NCBI RefSeq assembly: GCF_001428075.1
Contig: NZ_LMSI01000025.1
Span: 155,463-219,462 of the forward strand
Length of the DNA: 64,000 nucleotides
From: Arthrobacter sp. Soil764
GTDB lineage: Bacteria > Actinomycetota > Actinomycetes > Actinomycetales > Micrococcaceae
Direction of reading: 5' to 3'
The notes beneath the pieces were generated by a model that was not told the origin of the DNA, made no database searches, and worked only from the letters and a program-made list of their open reading frames with translations. How positions within the stretch are numbered: the stretch's first letter is position 1; every line of letters begins with the position of its first letter. Of the stretch, positions 42,044 through 51,174 are shown piece after piece. A program made the position numbers and the translations under genes.

Positions 42044-45000
42044 TCAGTCCCGGTTTTCCGGCGGCAGCGCCACCTGGATTTTCCTGGCTTTGCCCCGTCC
42101 CACCACGTAACCGCGGCCCGGAATGAAGTCCGGGCTGACCCTGCCGAGCGAGGTGTTGAGAAGGCTGTCACCTTCGATGTCCCCGGGGTTGAGAAGCAGG
42201 CCGCGGCGGCCGGATTTGAAGGGCTGGGCAAGCTGCCAGGCGGAGGACCAGGTGGAGGACTCGGACTCGCCGATGACCCATTGGTCTGCCTTAAGGGACG
42301 CGGTGACCAGCTGCGCCATCCCGGACTCGGCAATGGTGTCGGTGAACTCTGTGAGGCCCTCGATGAAGAAGGCCACGGCTCCCGGGTTTCCGGTGGAGTG
42401 CTCCACCAGGTCCTCCACCACCTCGGCGAGGTCGTCCGGGCCCACCAGGGCCCGGTTCCAGATGGGGAGGGATGCGACGGCGGACCGGCGGGACCCGAGG
42501 TAGACCAGCTCGGTGGCGGGGTTGGAGCGGCGCAGCGCGTAGGCAAGGGTGACCAGGGCAACGGTGCGCCCGGCACCCGGCGGGCCGGCCAGCAGGAGCG
42601 CGCCGCGGGCCATGATTTCGGCCGGCTGCAGGGACTCGTCGTCCACGCCGATGACAGGGACGTCCGGGCTGCCGGCGGGCAGGACATCCAGGTCCACCTG
42701 CTCGGGGAGCCGCTCGATGCCCGGCGCGGTTTCCAGGCCCTGCCGAAGCATGGCTTCGCTGAGCTTGTGGACCTCACGTGCCTGCAGGGCCAGGTTCGAG
42801 TTCCCGCCCAGGACGGCCAGCTGGACTTCAAGCCCGTCCAGCAGGCCGCGGCCCGGGGGCGAGGTGGCGGTGAGGACGTCCCGGGGCACGTCCATGGAAA
42901 TGTAGTCGTCCTCCGAGGAGAGGCGCAGGACAAGCCGGCGCTGGATGGAGGCGAGCAACGAGGCGGGAACGGCGTTGGGCCGGTCCCCCGTCACCACCAG
43001 GTGGATGCCCAGGGTCCGGCCGTCCGTGGCCAGCTGCAGGAAAATGTCCCAGAGCCCCGAAAGCTTGCTGTGCTCATACGCCTCACGGAAGGCGGACATG
43101 CCGTCCACCAGCACGAAGATCCGCTTCTCATCCGGCCGGTTGGCCAGCTTCCGGTACTCCACAATGGTGGAGGCGCGCACCTCGGCGAACTGCGCGGAAC
43201 GCAGCTCGGCGATGTCCCGGAGGAGCCGCAGCAGCCGTCCCACCCGTTCGACGTCGTCGCCGTTGATGATCTCCCCCACGTGCGGAAGTTCCTCCAGCAT
43301 CCGCAGCCCGGCAGAACCGCAGTCGATGCCATAGACGTGGACCGGGCCGCCGCGCGGTGTGACGGCCGCGGCAATCGCAATGCCGCGCAGGGCTGCGGAC
43401 TTGCCGGAACCGCCTGTGCCGTAAATGGCCATGTTGCCGTCCCGGTCCGGTTCATAAAACACGGTGGGCTGGTCCTGGTGCACGGGGTCGTCCGCCACGC
43501 CCAGCAGCAGCTGTTCGTCCGTCCGGGGATTGGGCAGCTTGGAGAAGTCATAGGTCTTGGCCAGTTCGTCCAGCCATGGCTTCCGCGGCGGCCGCAGGGC
43601 CAGTGTGTCCGCGGCGTGCACGATGGTGGAGGTCATCCTGGCGATGTCGTTGGGGCCGGCCGGTTCCGGGGCCGCAGGCTTCTCGAGTGCCGGCGCTTCC
43701 CAGCTGGGGCCGGAGCCAAAGGCCATCTCCACGATGTCGATCTGGGGACGTTGCGGCTTATCCGTGGTCCAGCCGCCGGCATAGCCCGTCTGGAAGCCCT
43801 GGATCCGGCCAGGGCCGGTCTTGGCAGCACCGCGGCCCGGAATGGCGGGATCGAAGTAGGCCGCATCCGGAACACCCAGGATGTCGGTGGCGTCGTCCTC
43901 GTCAGCCATCCGCAGCGCCACGCGGAGGTTGGTGTTGGCACGCAGGCTGTCCTTGATGACGCCGGCGGGCCGCTGGGTGGCCAGGATGAGGTGCAGGCCC
44001 AGGGAGCGGCCACGGGCGGCCACGTCCACCACGCCGTCCACGAACTCGGGCACGTCGCTGGCCAGGGCGGCGAACTCGTCCACGATGATCACGAGGTACG
44101 GCGGGGCTTCCGGGTCCGCCTCCCGCTGCAGGGCCAGCAGGTCCTTGGCCTTCTTCCGGTTCAGCAGCTGCTCGCGGTAGTGCAGTTCGGCGCGAAGGGA
44201 GGTGAGGGCGCGGCGCACCAGGTGCGGCGAAAGGTCCGTGACCAGGCCCACGGTGTGCGGCAGGTTGATGCAGTCGGCGAATGCAGCCCCGCCCTTGTAG
44301 TCCACGAAGAGGAAGCTGACACGGTCCGGGCTGTAGGCCGCAGCCATGCCCATCACCCAGGACTGCAGGAACTCGGACTTACCGGCGCCGGTGGTGCCGC
44401 CCACCAGGGCGTGCGGCCCTTCGTTCTTCAGGTCCAGGTACAGCGGCTCGATGCCCTTGGACCCCACCAAGGCCCTGAGGGTGCCGTTGTCCTTGCGGTT
44501 GGCCACGGCGGTGGCGTGCAGCGAATTGTTCTCCGTCCAGCGCTCCACCACTGCCTGCGGATTGTCCAGGAAGTCCTTGCCGATCAGGGTCACGTAGGAC
44601 ACCGCGCGCGGCAGGTCGGAATCGTCGTTGACGGGCTTGCCCACATCCACCACGGGTGCCAGCATCCGGGCCAGCTGGGCGGCGAGCTCCGCGTCCACGC
44701 TCTCACAGCTGACCGGGTAGGTGTGGCGGCCCAGCCGGACCTGGCCGGTGGTGGCGCCGTGGTCGCCGTCCACCACCATGAAATCGCGGCAGGCGGCCGG
44801 GAGGGACTGGACGTCGGTAGCCACCCACAGGATGTGCACGCCCGAGTCAGGGCCGCGTTCGGCCAGCCGGGTCAGGCGGCCGCGGTCCACGGGGGCGTCA
44901 TCTTCCACGATGACCAGCACGGACGGCAGCACGGGCTCTTCGAGCTCGTGCTTTACGGGGTCGATGCCGGGGCGCAGCTCAGGGCCTGAGCGCTTGGCCG

Positions 45001-46489
45001 CTGCCTCCCGGGCCTCGACCAGGTCCTCGAGGCGGGCCAGCAGGGAAGAGCCGCCGGCGGAACCGGCGGCCAGGTGGTCCCCGCCCAGCGGGCTGTGGCC
45101 CGAGCCAACGTGCGGCAGCCACTGCAGCCAGTTCCAGCGTTCCCGGGACCGGGCGGACGTGATGGCGGTGAGGACCACTTCGGCCGGGGAATGCAGTCCC
45201 ACCAGCTGCAGCACCATGGCACGGGCTACGTCGTCCACCAGTCCGCGGGTACCGGCAATCCCCAAAGCACCGGAGGTCCGGAGCTGGGAAACAACAGGGA
45301 CACCTTCGATCTCGCTGAACTGTTTGATGCAGTCCTGGATTTCGCGGCTGTACTGGACTTCCGTGTCGTTGTTGGAGGGCTCTTCCAGCGGGATGCGCGA
45401 CGGCGCGGTCCCCAGACCGAACCGCAGGCCCAGGAATGTGGAGTGCTCCGGCCGGTGCGTCCACAGCAGCGGTCCCAGCTTGTAGATGGCGTCCACCGTG
45501 TCGCTGACGGACGGCGCTTCCTGCAGCCGCACCGCACGTTCCACCTGCTGCAGCCCCGTGAGGTCCTGCCGGAATGCGGCCATGGCGGCGCGGAACTGCT
45601 TGAGTTGTTCCTTCTGCTGCTTCCGGGTCCGCATCTTCTGGTCCACGTAATGGCCCACGATGAACAGTGGCATCATCAGCATGAACACCATGGACAGCAC
45701 GTTCTGCGTGACGGCGAAAATGACGGCACCCATCATCAGCGGCGCCACCAGCATGATGTAGGGGAAGGGATGGTCCTCGGGGCGCTTGGGCCCGGCAGGC
45801 AGGACCCGCTTGGGGACCTCGAAGCGGGGCACCACCCGCGGGGAGCGGTTGAAGTCCACCAGGGGCGACGTCGGCGCTGCCGCATGGTTGTGCCCCAGCG
45901 GCACCACGGTGACGGTCGTGTCGCCCAGGGTCACCGTGTCGGAGGAGTTCAGTGTGGCACGGGTGACGGGCAGGCCGTCCATCAGGAGGCCGTTGGCGGA
46001 GTTGGTGTCCACGATCTCGACGGCGTCGCCCACCGTGATCCGGGCGTGCCGTTTGGAGGTGAGCGGGTCCGTGAGGCGGATGTCCACGTCCCGGTCCCGG
46101 CCGATGTAGCTGGTGCCGGTGGGCAGCGAAAATTCGCGTCCGACGTCGGGTCCGGACAGCACGCGCAGGGTGGCGGCAGCCGGTCCCCTGCCGGCACCGG
46201 CTTCGTGGAACTGTGCACTGACCTGGGCCAGCGATACCACCGAGCCGGGGCGCAGGCCGGATTCGAGGAGGTTGTCCTCCCGGGTCAGGATGTTCCCGCT
46301 GATCCCGGCACCCACGAAGGCTTCGTCGATCCGCAGGGAAAGGTTGTCCGGGGCGGGGGTCCCTTTGCGGTCGGGGTCCGCCGCCCACAACACGGTGGCG
46401 ATGTCGGCCACGGTGGCCATGCCGTCCACCGTGACGGCCAGGTCCTTGGCGTCGGCGGGTTCGCGGCGGAGTGTCAGCCGGATCCTCAT
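42044..46489 (-). CDS. FHA-FtsK/SpoIIIE ATPase, EssC/EccC-like
   Basis: 1,481 residues, probably the motor of the locus. Residues 1-95 form a small ubiquitin-like or FHA-like domain and 107-197 an FHA domain (YIGRDRDVDI, SKRHARI, NSANGLL). Two membrane helices lie at about 243-280, then a linker and three ATPase modules. Module 1 is intact: Walker A GGTTGAGKSE (697-706), Walker B YLVIIVDEFAAL (798-809) and ATQRPAG. Module 2 has GTGGSGKS (1024-1031) but Walker B ends VLVDG. Module 3 reads GPPGAGRT (1302-1309), Arg for Lys, and FFIEG. This architecture matches EssC of type VII systems. Overlaps the preceding gene by 4 bp. Confidence 0.9.
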   Translation of the reverse strand: MRIRLTLRREPADAKDLAVTVDGMATVADIATVLWAADPDRKGTPAPDNLSLRIDEAFVGAGISGNILTREDNLLESGLRPGSVVSLAQVSAQFHEAGAGRGPAAATLRVLSGPDVGREFSLPTGTSYIGRDRDVDIRLTDPLTSKRHARITVGDAVEIVDTNSANGLLMDGLPVTRATLNSSDTVTLGDTTVTVVPLGHNHAAAPTSPLVDFNRSPRVVPRFEVPKRVLPAGPKRPEDHPFPYIMLVAPLMMGAVIFAVTQNVLSMVFMLMMPLFIVGHYVDQKMRTRKQQKEQLKQFRAAMAAFRQDLTGLQQVERAVRLQEAPSVSDTVDAIYKLGPLLWTHRPEHSTFLGLRFGLGTAPSRIPLEEPSNNDTEVQYSREIQDCIKQFSEIEGVPVVSQLRTSGALGIAGTRGLVDDVARAMVLQLVGLHSPAEVVLTAITSARSRERWNWLQWLPHVGSGHSPLGGDHLAAGSAGGSSLLARLEDLVEAREAAAKRSGPELRPGIDPVKHELEEPVLPSVLVIVEDDAPVDRGRLTRLAERGPDSGVHILWVATDVQSLPAACRDFMVVDGDHGATTGQVRLGRHTYPVSCESVDAELAAQLARMLAPVVDVGKPVNDDSDLPRAVSYVTLIGKDFLDNPQAVVERWTENNSLHATAVANRKDNGTLRALVGSKGIEPLYLDLKNEGPHALVGGTTGAGKSEFLQSWVMGMAAAYSPDRVSFLFVDYKGGAAFADCINLPHTVGLVTDLSPHLVRRALTSLRAELHYREQLLNRKKAKDLLALQREADPEAPPYLVIIVDEFAALASDVPEFVDGVVDVAARGRSLGLHLILATQRPAGVIKDSLRANTNLRVALRMADEDDATDILGVPDAAYFDPAIPGRGAAKTGPGRIQGFQTGYAGGWTTDKPQRPQIDIVEMAFGSGPSWEAPALEKPAAPEPAGPNDIARMTSTIVHAADTLALRPPRKPWLDELAKTYDFSKLPNPRTDEQLLLGVADDPVHQDQPTVFYEPDRDGNMAIYGTGGSGKSAALRGIAIAAAVTPRGGPVHVYGIDCGSAGLRMLEELPHVGEIINGDDVERVGRLLRLLRDIAELRSAQFAEVRASTIVEYRKLANRPDEKRIFVLVDGMSAFREAYEHSKLSGLWDIFLQLATDGRTLGIHLVVTGDRPNAVPASLLASIQRRLVLRLSSEDDYISMDVPRDVLTATSPPGRGLLDGLEVQLAVLGGNSNLALQAREVHKLSEAMLRQGLETAPGIERLPEQVDLDVLPAGSPDVPVIGVDDESLQPAEIMARGALLLAGPPGAGRTVALVTLAYALRRSNPATELVYLGSRRSAVASLPIWNRALVGPDDLAEVVEDLVEHSTGNPGAVAFFIEGLTEFTDTIAESGMAQLVTASLKADQWVIGESESSTWSSAWQLAQPFKSGRRGLLLNPGDIEGDSLLNTSLGRVSPDFIPGRGYVVGRGKARKIQVALPPENRD

Positions 46490-47190
46490 CCTTCGTCCAC
46501 GCCCCTCATCTTCTCCAGGAGGTACAGGTCATCGGGCGTCACCAGGTGGGTGGTGACGGCGTGCTCCACCAGGCGTGCCCGGCGGTTGGTGGCGAGCTTG
46601 CCGCCCCCGCCGCGCAGTCCCACCACGCCCACCCGGTCCAGCTTGTCGCAGACGTTGTCCAGCTTGCGGTTGAACCGGGTCAGTGCCCAGCCCAGGGTCT
46701 TGGCGGCCGCCGCGGAGGACGGGATGGTGCTGAAGCCGGTGCCTTCGCGCCGGAGCACGGGCTCGGCGAGCGCCACGATCAGCGCCTTCTGGGCGTCCGT
46801 GAAGACCACGGGGCCGATGGTGGTGTCCCCGCTGGACACGCCTTCCCGGGTTTCCTGCCGGAAGGACGGCGTCTTCAGGTGGACGGCGAACTCGTAGGTG
46901 GTGGGCCCGGCCGTGAAGATGATGTTGGTGTGGCTGAAGACCAGCGGAATCCGGGCGCCGGGTGACAGCCAGGCCTGCATGCCGCCGGAGGCGTCGGCGA
47001 CGGTGGCGGACAGCATGCTGCCCACGTTGCTGAGCCACCAGATGCCGTCGTAGCGGGCCACCTGCAGGAACTGCCGGTGCAGGTACGGGTTGTCGTCCAC
47101 CTCCAGGTCGCCTTCACGGCCGATGTTGAAGATGTCCTCATCCGATGGCTCATACCATTCGCCACAGAAATCGATTGCTAGATCCCCCAT
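46486..47190 (-). CDS. FHA-like/helical protein of unknown function
   Basis: 234 residues. The N-terminal ~100 residues look like a divergent FHA domain (FNIGREGDLEVDDNPYLHR with the Gly-Arg and His of FHA loops, then WWLSNVGS). The C-terminal ~100 residues form a helical, winged-helix-like domain (FTDAQKALIVALAEPVLR, AAAKTLGWALTRFNRKLDNV). No catalytic motif is seen. ATG 47190 lies between the kinase and FtsK genes and the stop overlaps the FtsK start by 4 bp. It may read phosphothreonine marks left by the kinase and pass them to the motor; that role is inferred from context. Confidence 0.7.
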   Translation of the reverse strand: MGDLAIDFCGEWYEPSDEDIFNIGREGDLEVDDNPYLHRQFLQVARYDGIWWLSNVGSMLSATVADASGGMQAWLSPGARIPLVFSHTNIIFTAGPTTYEFAVHLKTPSFRQETREGVSSGDTTIGPVVFTDAQKALIVALAEPVLRREGTGFSTIPSSAAAAKTLGWALTRFNRKLDNVCDKLDRVGVVGLRGGGGKLATNRRARLVEHAVTTHLVTPDDLYLLEKMRGVDEG

Positions 47191-47275
47191 GATCTGTGCC
47201 TCCTCAAGGCAGAACTGTTGCGGTAGTCGAAGTGCTGGTCATGCCGCGGAAACGGCGGCTGGCTGTGCAGCGGAT

Positions 47276-49078
47276 TCATTGGCCGGCGCACGCGATGGAC
47301 CCGGACCCCAGCGGTGAGAATGCGCCGTCGGTCCGCACGATCATCACCTGGATGCAGGTCTGCCCTGTCGGGTTGGGACGGACCCGGACTGGCGGCTGTG
47401 CGATGGCCTGGAATCCCCCCTCGCCGCCGCCGATGGTGTACACCTTCCACTTGTAGGTGTCCCCGTCCTTGGGCTGCGGGTTGGTCCACGTGAAGCTGGC
47501 TTCCCCGTCGCCGCCGATAGCGCCTTTGAGGCTTTCGACGTCAGGCACGGTGCCGTTATCCAATGCGTCGACCGGAGGTTTGCTGGCCTGCTGCGTTTCC
47601 ACAACCTTGGGCGTGCCGGTGGCCGTGTTCGACACCACGATGCCCACCACTGCCGCCAGCGCCAGGAGGGTGCCGCCGGCGAGCGCGAGCCACAGGTTGC
47701 GCTTGCTGTGGTCCGCTTCCGGTATTTCGCCGGGCTCGTCCACCTGCACGGCCCGCTGCACTGTTGCGTCTGCAGTGTAGGCGGTGTCCTGCGCAGCTCC
47801 CGCCGTGCCCGTTACCGGCGCACCGTAGTTGGTCGTCCCGGTGCTGCCGCGCAGGACGGTGGACTGGGCCCACTCCCCCGGCCCGGCGCCGTCGTCCGCG
47901 CCTGTAAGAGGCGCGGCTGCCCCTGCCGACGCCGTTCCGGTGGCTGCAGCCCAGGTGGTGCGGGCCGGAATGGAGGGCACCGCCGGGGCAGGCTTGCCTT
48001 GGCCGGGCGGCACGGGGGCAAAGTGCGACGGCGGGACGGCGCCTCCCCCGCGGCCCGTTGCGTCTGTCCCGGCGCCGCCGGGGTTGGGGCGCGTACGGGC
48101 CGGGAACGTGGGCGCGCTGCCGGTCCGCTCCGGGTCGATGGCGGCAATGCTGCGGACGCGCGTCTCCTCGGTCCCGTCGTCCGGGTGGCTCTCCTCCTGC
48201 TGGGGTTCCTCCAGGACCTCGAAGGGCGTGACGGAAAGGTTGAGCTCGGCCTGGATGCGCTGCAGGGCAAGAGCGAAGGCGTGCGCCGAGGAGTACCGGG
48301 ACCGGGGCGATTTGGCCATGGCCGTGGCCAGGGCAAGTTCCAGTGATTCCGGCACATCGGCACGGCCCAGCTTTGGCAGCGCCATGTTGCTGATCCGGTT
48401 GATCAGTTCACGCTGCGAGTTGTCCGCCCCGGGCATCACGAAGGGTGAGCGTCCGGCCAGGAGGGTGTACAGCGTGGCACCGAGGGCCCACACGTCCACC
48501 ATGACGCCGTCAACGCTGCCGTCCCGGAACTGCTCCGGCGGGGACCAGGGAATGGACATGCCCGAATCGTCGTCTGAGTCCCCGGCCAGGGTGCCGGAAA
48601 TACCGAAGTCGGTGAGGGCAGGACGGTTGTAGTCCGTCACCAGGATGTTGGCTGGCTTGATGTCGCGGTGGGCGATGCCGGCCCGGTGGGCGGTTTCGAC
48701 GGCGGAGGCCACCTGGATGCCGACAGCGAGGACCTCGTCCACGCTGAAACGCTGGCGCCGGTACCGCACGTCAAGGCTGGGCCGGGAGCAGTACTCCATG
48801 GCCAGGTAGGAATGCCCGTCGTCCGTTACTTCCGCTTCGAAAATGGTGACGATGTACGGGTGTGACGACAGCTGGGCCATGAGGTTGGCTTCGGACTCGA
48901 AACGCCGCCGCGCGCCCTCGGTCTTCAGGTCGGAGAGCAGCACCTTGACGGCGACCTTACGGCGCGGCCGGTCCTGTTCATACAGGTAGACGTCGGAAAA
49001 CCCGCCGGACCCCAGCAGGCTGATATAGCTGAACCCCGGAATGCGGGGCGGCGGCGCAACAGGCCGTTTGGAACTCAA
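47276..49078 (-). CDS. transmembrane serine/threonine protein kinase
   Basis: 600 residues. A complete Hanks-type kinase domain: Gly-loop LLGSGGFSDVYLY (21-33), Lys45 in VAVKVL, Glu63, HRDIKPAN (137-144), DFG (157-159), SPPEQ and DVWALG. A Pro/Ala/Thr-rich linker (about 290-460) leads to one membrane helix (about 462-483). An extracytoplasmic beta-sandwich-like domain follows (SFTWTNPQPKDGDTYKWKVY onward) with Cys575 and Cys597. There are no PASTA repeats. The kinase likely phosphorylates FHA partners and the FN3 machinery of this locus. Its start overlaps the FHA gene stop by 4 bp. Confidence 0.93.
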   Translation of the reverse strand: MSSKRPVAPPPRIPGFSYISLLGSGGFSDVYLYEQDRPRRKVAVKVLLSDLKTEGARRRFESEANLMAQLSSHPYIVTIFEAEVTDDGHSYLAMEYCSRPSLDVRYRRQRFSVDEVLAVGIQVASAVETAHRAGIAHRDIKPANILVTDYNRPALTDFGISGTLAGDSDDDSGMSIPWSPPEQFRDGSVDGVMVDVWALGATLYTLLAGRSPFVMPGADNSQRELINRISNMALPKLGRADVPESLELALATAMAKSPRSRYSSAHAFALALQRIQAELNLSVTPFEVLEEPQQEESHPDDGTEETRVRSIAAIDPERTGSAPTFPARTRPNPGGAGTDATGRGGGAVPPSHFAPVPPGQGKPAPAVPSIPARTTWAAATGTASAGAAAPLTGADDGAGPGEWAQSTVLRGSTGTTNYGAPVTGTAGAAQDTAYTADATVQRAVQVDEPGEIPEADHSKRNLWLALAGGTLLALAAVVGIVVSNTATGTPKVVETQQASKPPVDALDNGTVPDVESLKGAIGGDGEASFTWTNPQPKDGDTYKWKVYTIGGGEGGFQAIAQPPVRVRPNPTGQTCIQVMIVRTDGAFSPLGSGSIACAGQ

Positions 49079-51174
49079 GGAATCTCCTCAAAACGCAATG
49101 AGATGTTGTCGCCCAGTTCGGCGATGTCGCCGTCGAGCAGGATGGCCATCTCGTTCTGGGCCAGGCGCCGTGGCGGCTGCCCTTCCCGGACCAGAACCGT
49201 GCCGTTGGTGGCCTTTAGGTCGCAGAGCATCACGTGCCAGCCCTCCAGCCGGACCTCCAGGTGGGACCTGGAAATGTCCCCCCCGGGGCTTGCCACCTGG
49301 ACCAGCCGCGGCATGACGCCGCCCTGGACCCGGGACACGGACGGCTGCCGGCCGATCACCATGGACTGATCGAGGTCCAGGAGTTCGCCGGTGGACAGGC
49401 GCATCCGCCCCAGCCGGGGACGGGCCACCTGCACGGCATCAGGCAGCAGGGCACCCCCGCAGGCGCTGCAGTGGGCACGTGTGGGCGGATTGGCGTGGCC
49501 CTGCGAGCAGACGCGGGCCAGCACCAGCGGCCCGCCGGCGGGGTCCTGCTGAACGGACGGCAATTTCGTTGCCTGGCCGGGTGCCCTTCCCGGGAGGCTG
49601 CTCTTCATGACCGTCTGGCCATCGTGGTCGGGGTCGAAGGCGGCGTCGAACCCGTCATCGGCTTCCTGGTGGGCGCTGTGTTCCTTGCCCGCGCCGGATC
49701 CGGGCGCGGGAACGGATCCTGATGCCGGCATGGATCCGGGCGCTGGGCCGGCGGGGCCAAGGCCGGGTGCAGCAGGCACCGGCGTGGATGGAGCCGGAAC
49801 GTGACCTGCGGGCGGCGCGGCCGGTGTGGCTGCGGTTGGCGGCGGAGCGGGTGCCGGGGCGGCCGGTGCCGGAACCGCTCCCCCGATGCGCCACGGCACT
49901 GAATCGATGAGGCCTCCGGCGGAGGCAGGGCGGGGCAGCACGGCAGGCCCGTCATTCGGGCCGGCGTCAGGTCCGGAACCGGGACCGGGTCCGGGCTCGG
50001 CGCCGTCTTCTGCGTCTGTGCCGGTCCCGGAACCGGCCGGCGGAACTTCGGGGGCCGGTTCCCCTGCCGCGCCGAGGGCGGGCAGCGGTTCGGCCGCGGG
50101 CAGTGCCGGTTGCTGCCGGGAAATGTGGCCCGCGTCGGCGTCGGCGTCCTCACGCACGGCGGCGTCTTCGATATGCCGCATCACTGTTCGGTCCCAAAGG
50201 TGGTCGTAGGACGTCGTCATCTCCCCTGCGGGCCCGGCGCCGGCTGCGTCGGAGCCGCCGCCCGCAGCAGCTGCAGCCGATGCGTTGAGGAGTTCGGGCT
50301 CCGCGTCAGCTTCCCCGGCCGACTCCCCGTCGGCACTGACATCCCCGTTGTCCCCGTCCGGATGGTTCTCCCCGTCGACGCCAATCATGCCGTCCGGGGC
50401 AATCGTGGCGTCCGGGTCCAGCCCGCCCGCGGCCGGGAGATCCACAGCGGCGCCGGCCGGGTGTTCGTCGGCCGGGTCCTCATCGATGACTCCCAGCACC
50501 GTTTCGGCCGAGGCTCCATCTTCGGGAAGGAGGGTGGTTTCGGGAAGGAGGGTGGCTTGCGGCACGTCCTCCTTTTCGGGCAGGACGGCAGGGCGCACTG
50601 GGTCAGCGGCGGGAACATCAGCAGCCAGGACATCAGCCGCTGGGCCGGCCGCGGAAGTTTCCATAGGTGCTGCGGCATCCGCAGCGGCCGGGCCACCCAC
50701 GGCAGCGGGGCCGGACGCTGCGGCCATGGTCAGGGACTGCAGCAACACCACGCCCTCAGCGAGCGGCAGTTCGGGTTGCTCCGCAGCGTGCGGGGAACTG
50801 CCGGCGCCACCGTCCGCGATCCTCACCCGGCACGTCCCGGCCAGCACGAATCTGCGTTCGTTCCAGGTGGTCACATCCCGGCCGTCAAGATCGATGGTTC
50901 CGGCGGGCTGCTCGACGGTGAGGTCGATGTCGCCGCGCAGGAAGACCCGCAGGGACCCGTTGAAGTCCAGGATGCCGAAGGACGGGATGCGGGTGAGGGA
51001 TCCGCCGGAAGTGCTGGTGACGGCTGCGAGGACCTCGTGCGGCTCGGGCCGGTCTGCGAGGAGTTCCCACAGCGCACCTGCGAGTTCGGCGGGGCACCCG
51101 GGGCCCAGGAGGACCGCGGTCCGGGACCTGACAACGCCCAACCAGGTGCCCGGGATGTAGCTAGCGTCCGTCAT
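49075..51174 (-). CDS. large FHA-domain protein
   Basis: 699 residues. An N-terminal beta-rich domain (about 1-125, TWLGVVRSRTAVLLGPGCP through RVRIADGG) is followed by a very long Ala/Pro/Glu/Asp-rich disordered region (about 130-540). Next come a zinc-ribbon-like segment (CSQGHANPPTRAHCSACGG) and a C-terminal FHA domain (about 590-699: VIGRQPSVSRV, ISRSHLEVRL, KATNGTVL). The FHA should bind phosphothreonine made by the adjacent kinase. ATG 51174 is inside the end of the phosphatase gene (14-bp overlap); the stop overlaps the kinase start. Confidence 0.88.
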   Translation of the reverse strand: MTDASYIPGTWLGVVRSRTAVLLGPGCPAELAGALWELLADRPEPHEVLAAVTSTSGGSLTRIPSFGILDFNGSLRVFLRGDIDLTVEQPAGTIDLDGRDVTTWNERRFVLAGTCRVRIADGGAGSSPHAAEQPELPLAEGVVLLQSLTMAAASGPAAVGGPAAADAAAPMETSAAGPAADVLAADVPAADPVRPAVLPEKEDVPQATLLPETTLLPEDGASAETVLGVIDEDPADEHPAGAAVDLPAAGGLDPDATIAPDGMIGVDGENHPDGDNGDVSADGESAGEADAEPELLNASAAAAAGGGSDAAGAGPAGEMTTSYDHLWDRTVMRHIEDAAVREDADADAGHISRQQPALPAAEPLPALGAAGEPAPEVPPAGSGTGTDAEDGAEPGPGPGSGPDAGPNDGPAVLPRPASAGGLIDSVPWRIGGAVPAPAAPAPAPPPTAATPAAPPAGHVPAPSTPVPAAPGLGPAGPAPGSMPASGSVPAPGSGAGKEHSAHQEADDGFDAAFDPDHDGQTVMKSSLPGRAPGQATKLPSVQQDPAGGPLVLARVCSQGHANPPTRAHCSACGGALLPDAVQVARPRLGRMRLSTGELLDLDQSMVIGRQPSVSRVQGGVMPRLVQVASPGGDISRSHLEVRLEGWHVMLCDLKATNGTVLVREGQPPRRLAQNEMAILLDGDIAELGDNISLRFEEIP

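Noticed and set aside
41561..44989. 1,142-residue open frame on the + strand opposite the FHA-FtsK gene
   Set aside because: It is antisense to a gene with clear motifs throughout; long open antisense frames are expected at this GC content, and the translation is Gly/His/Gln/Arg-rich without domains.
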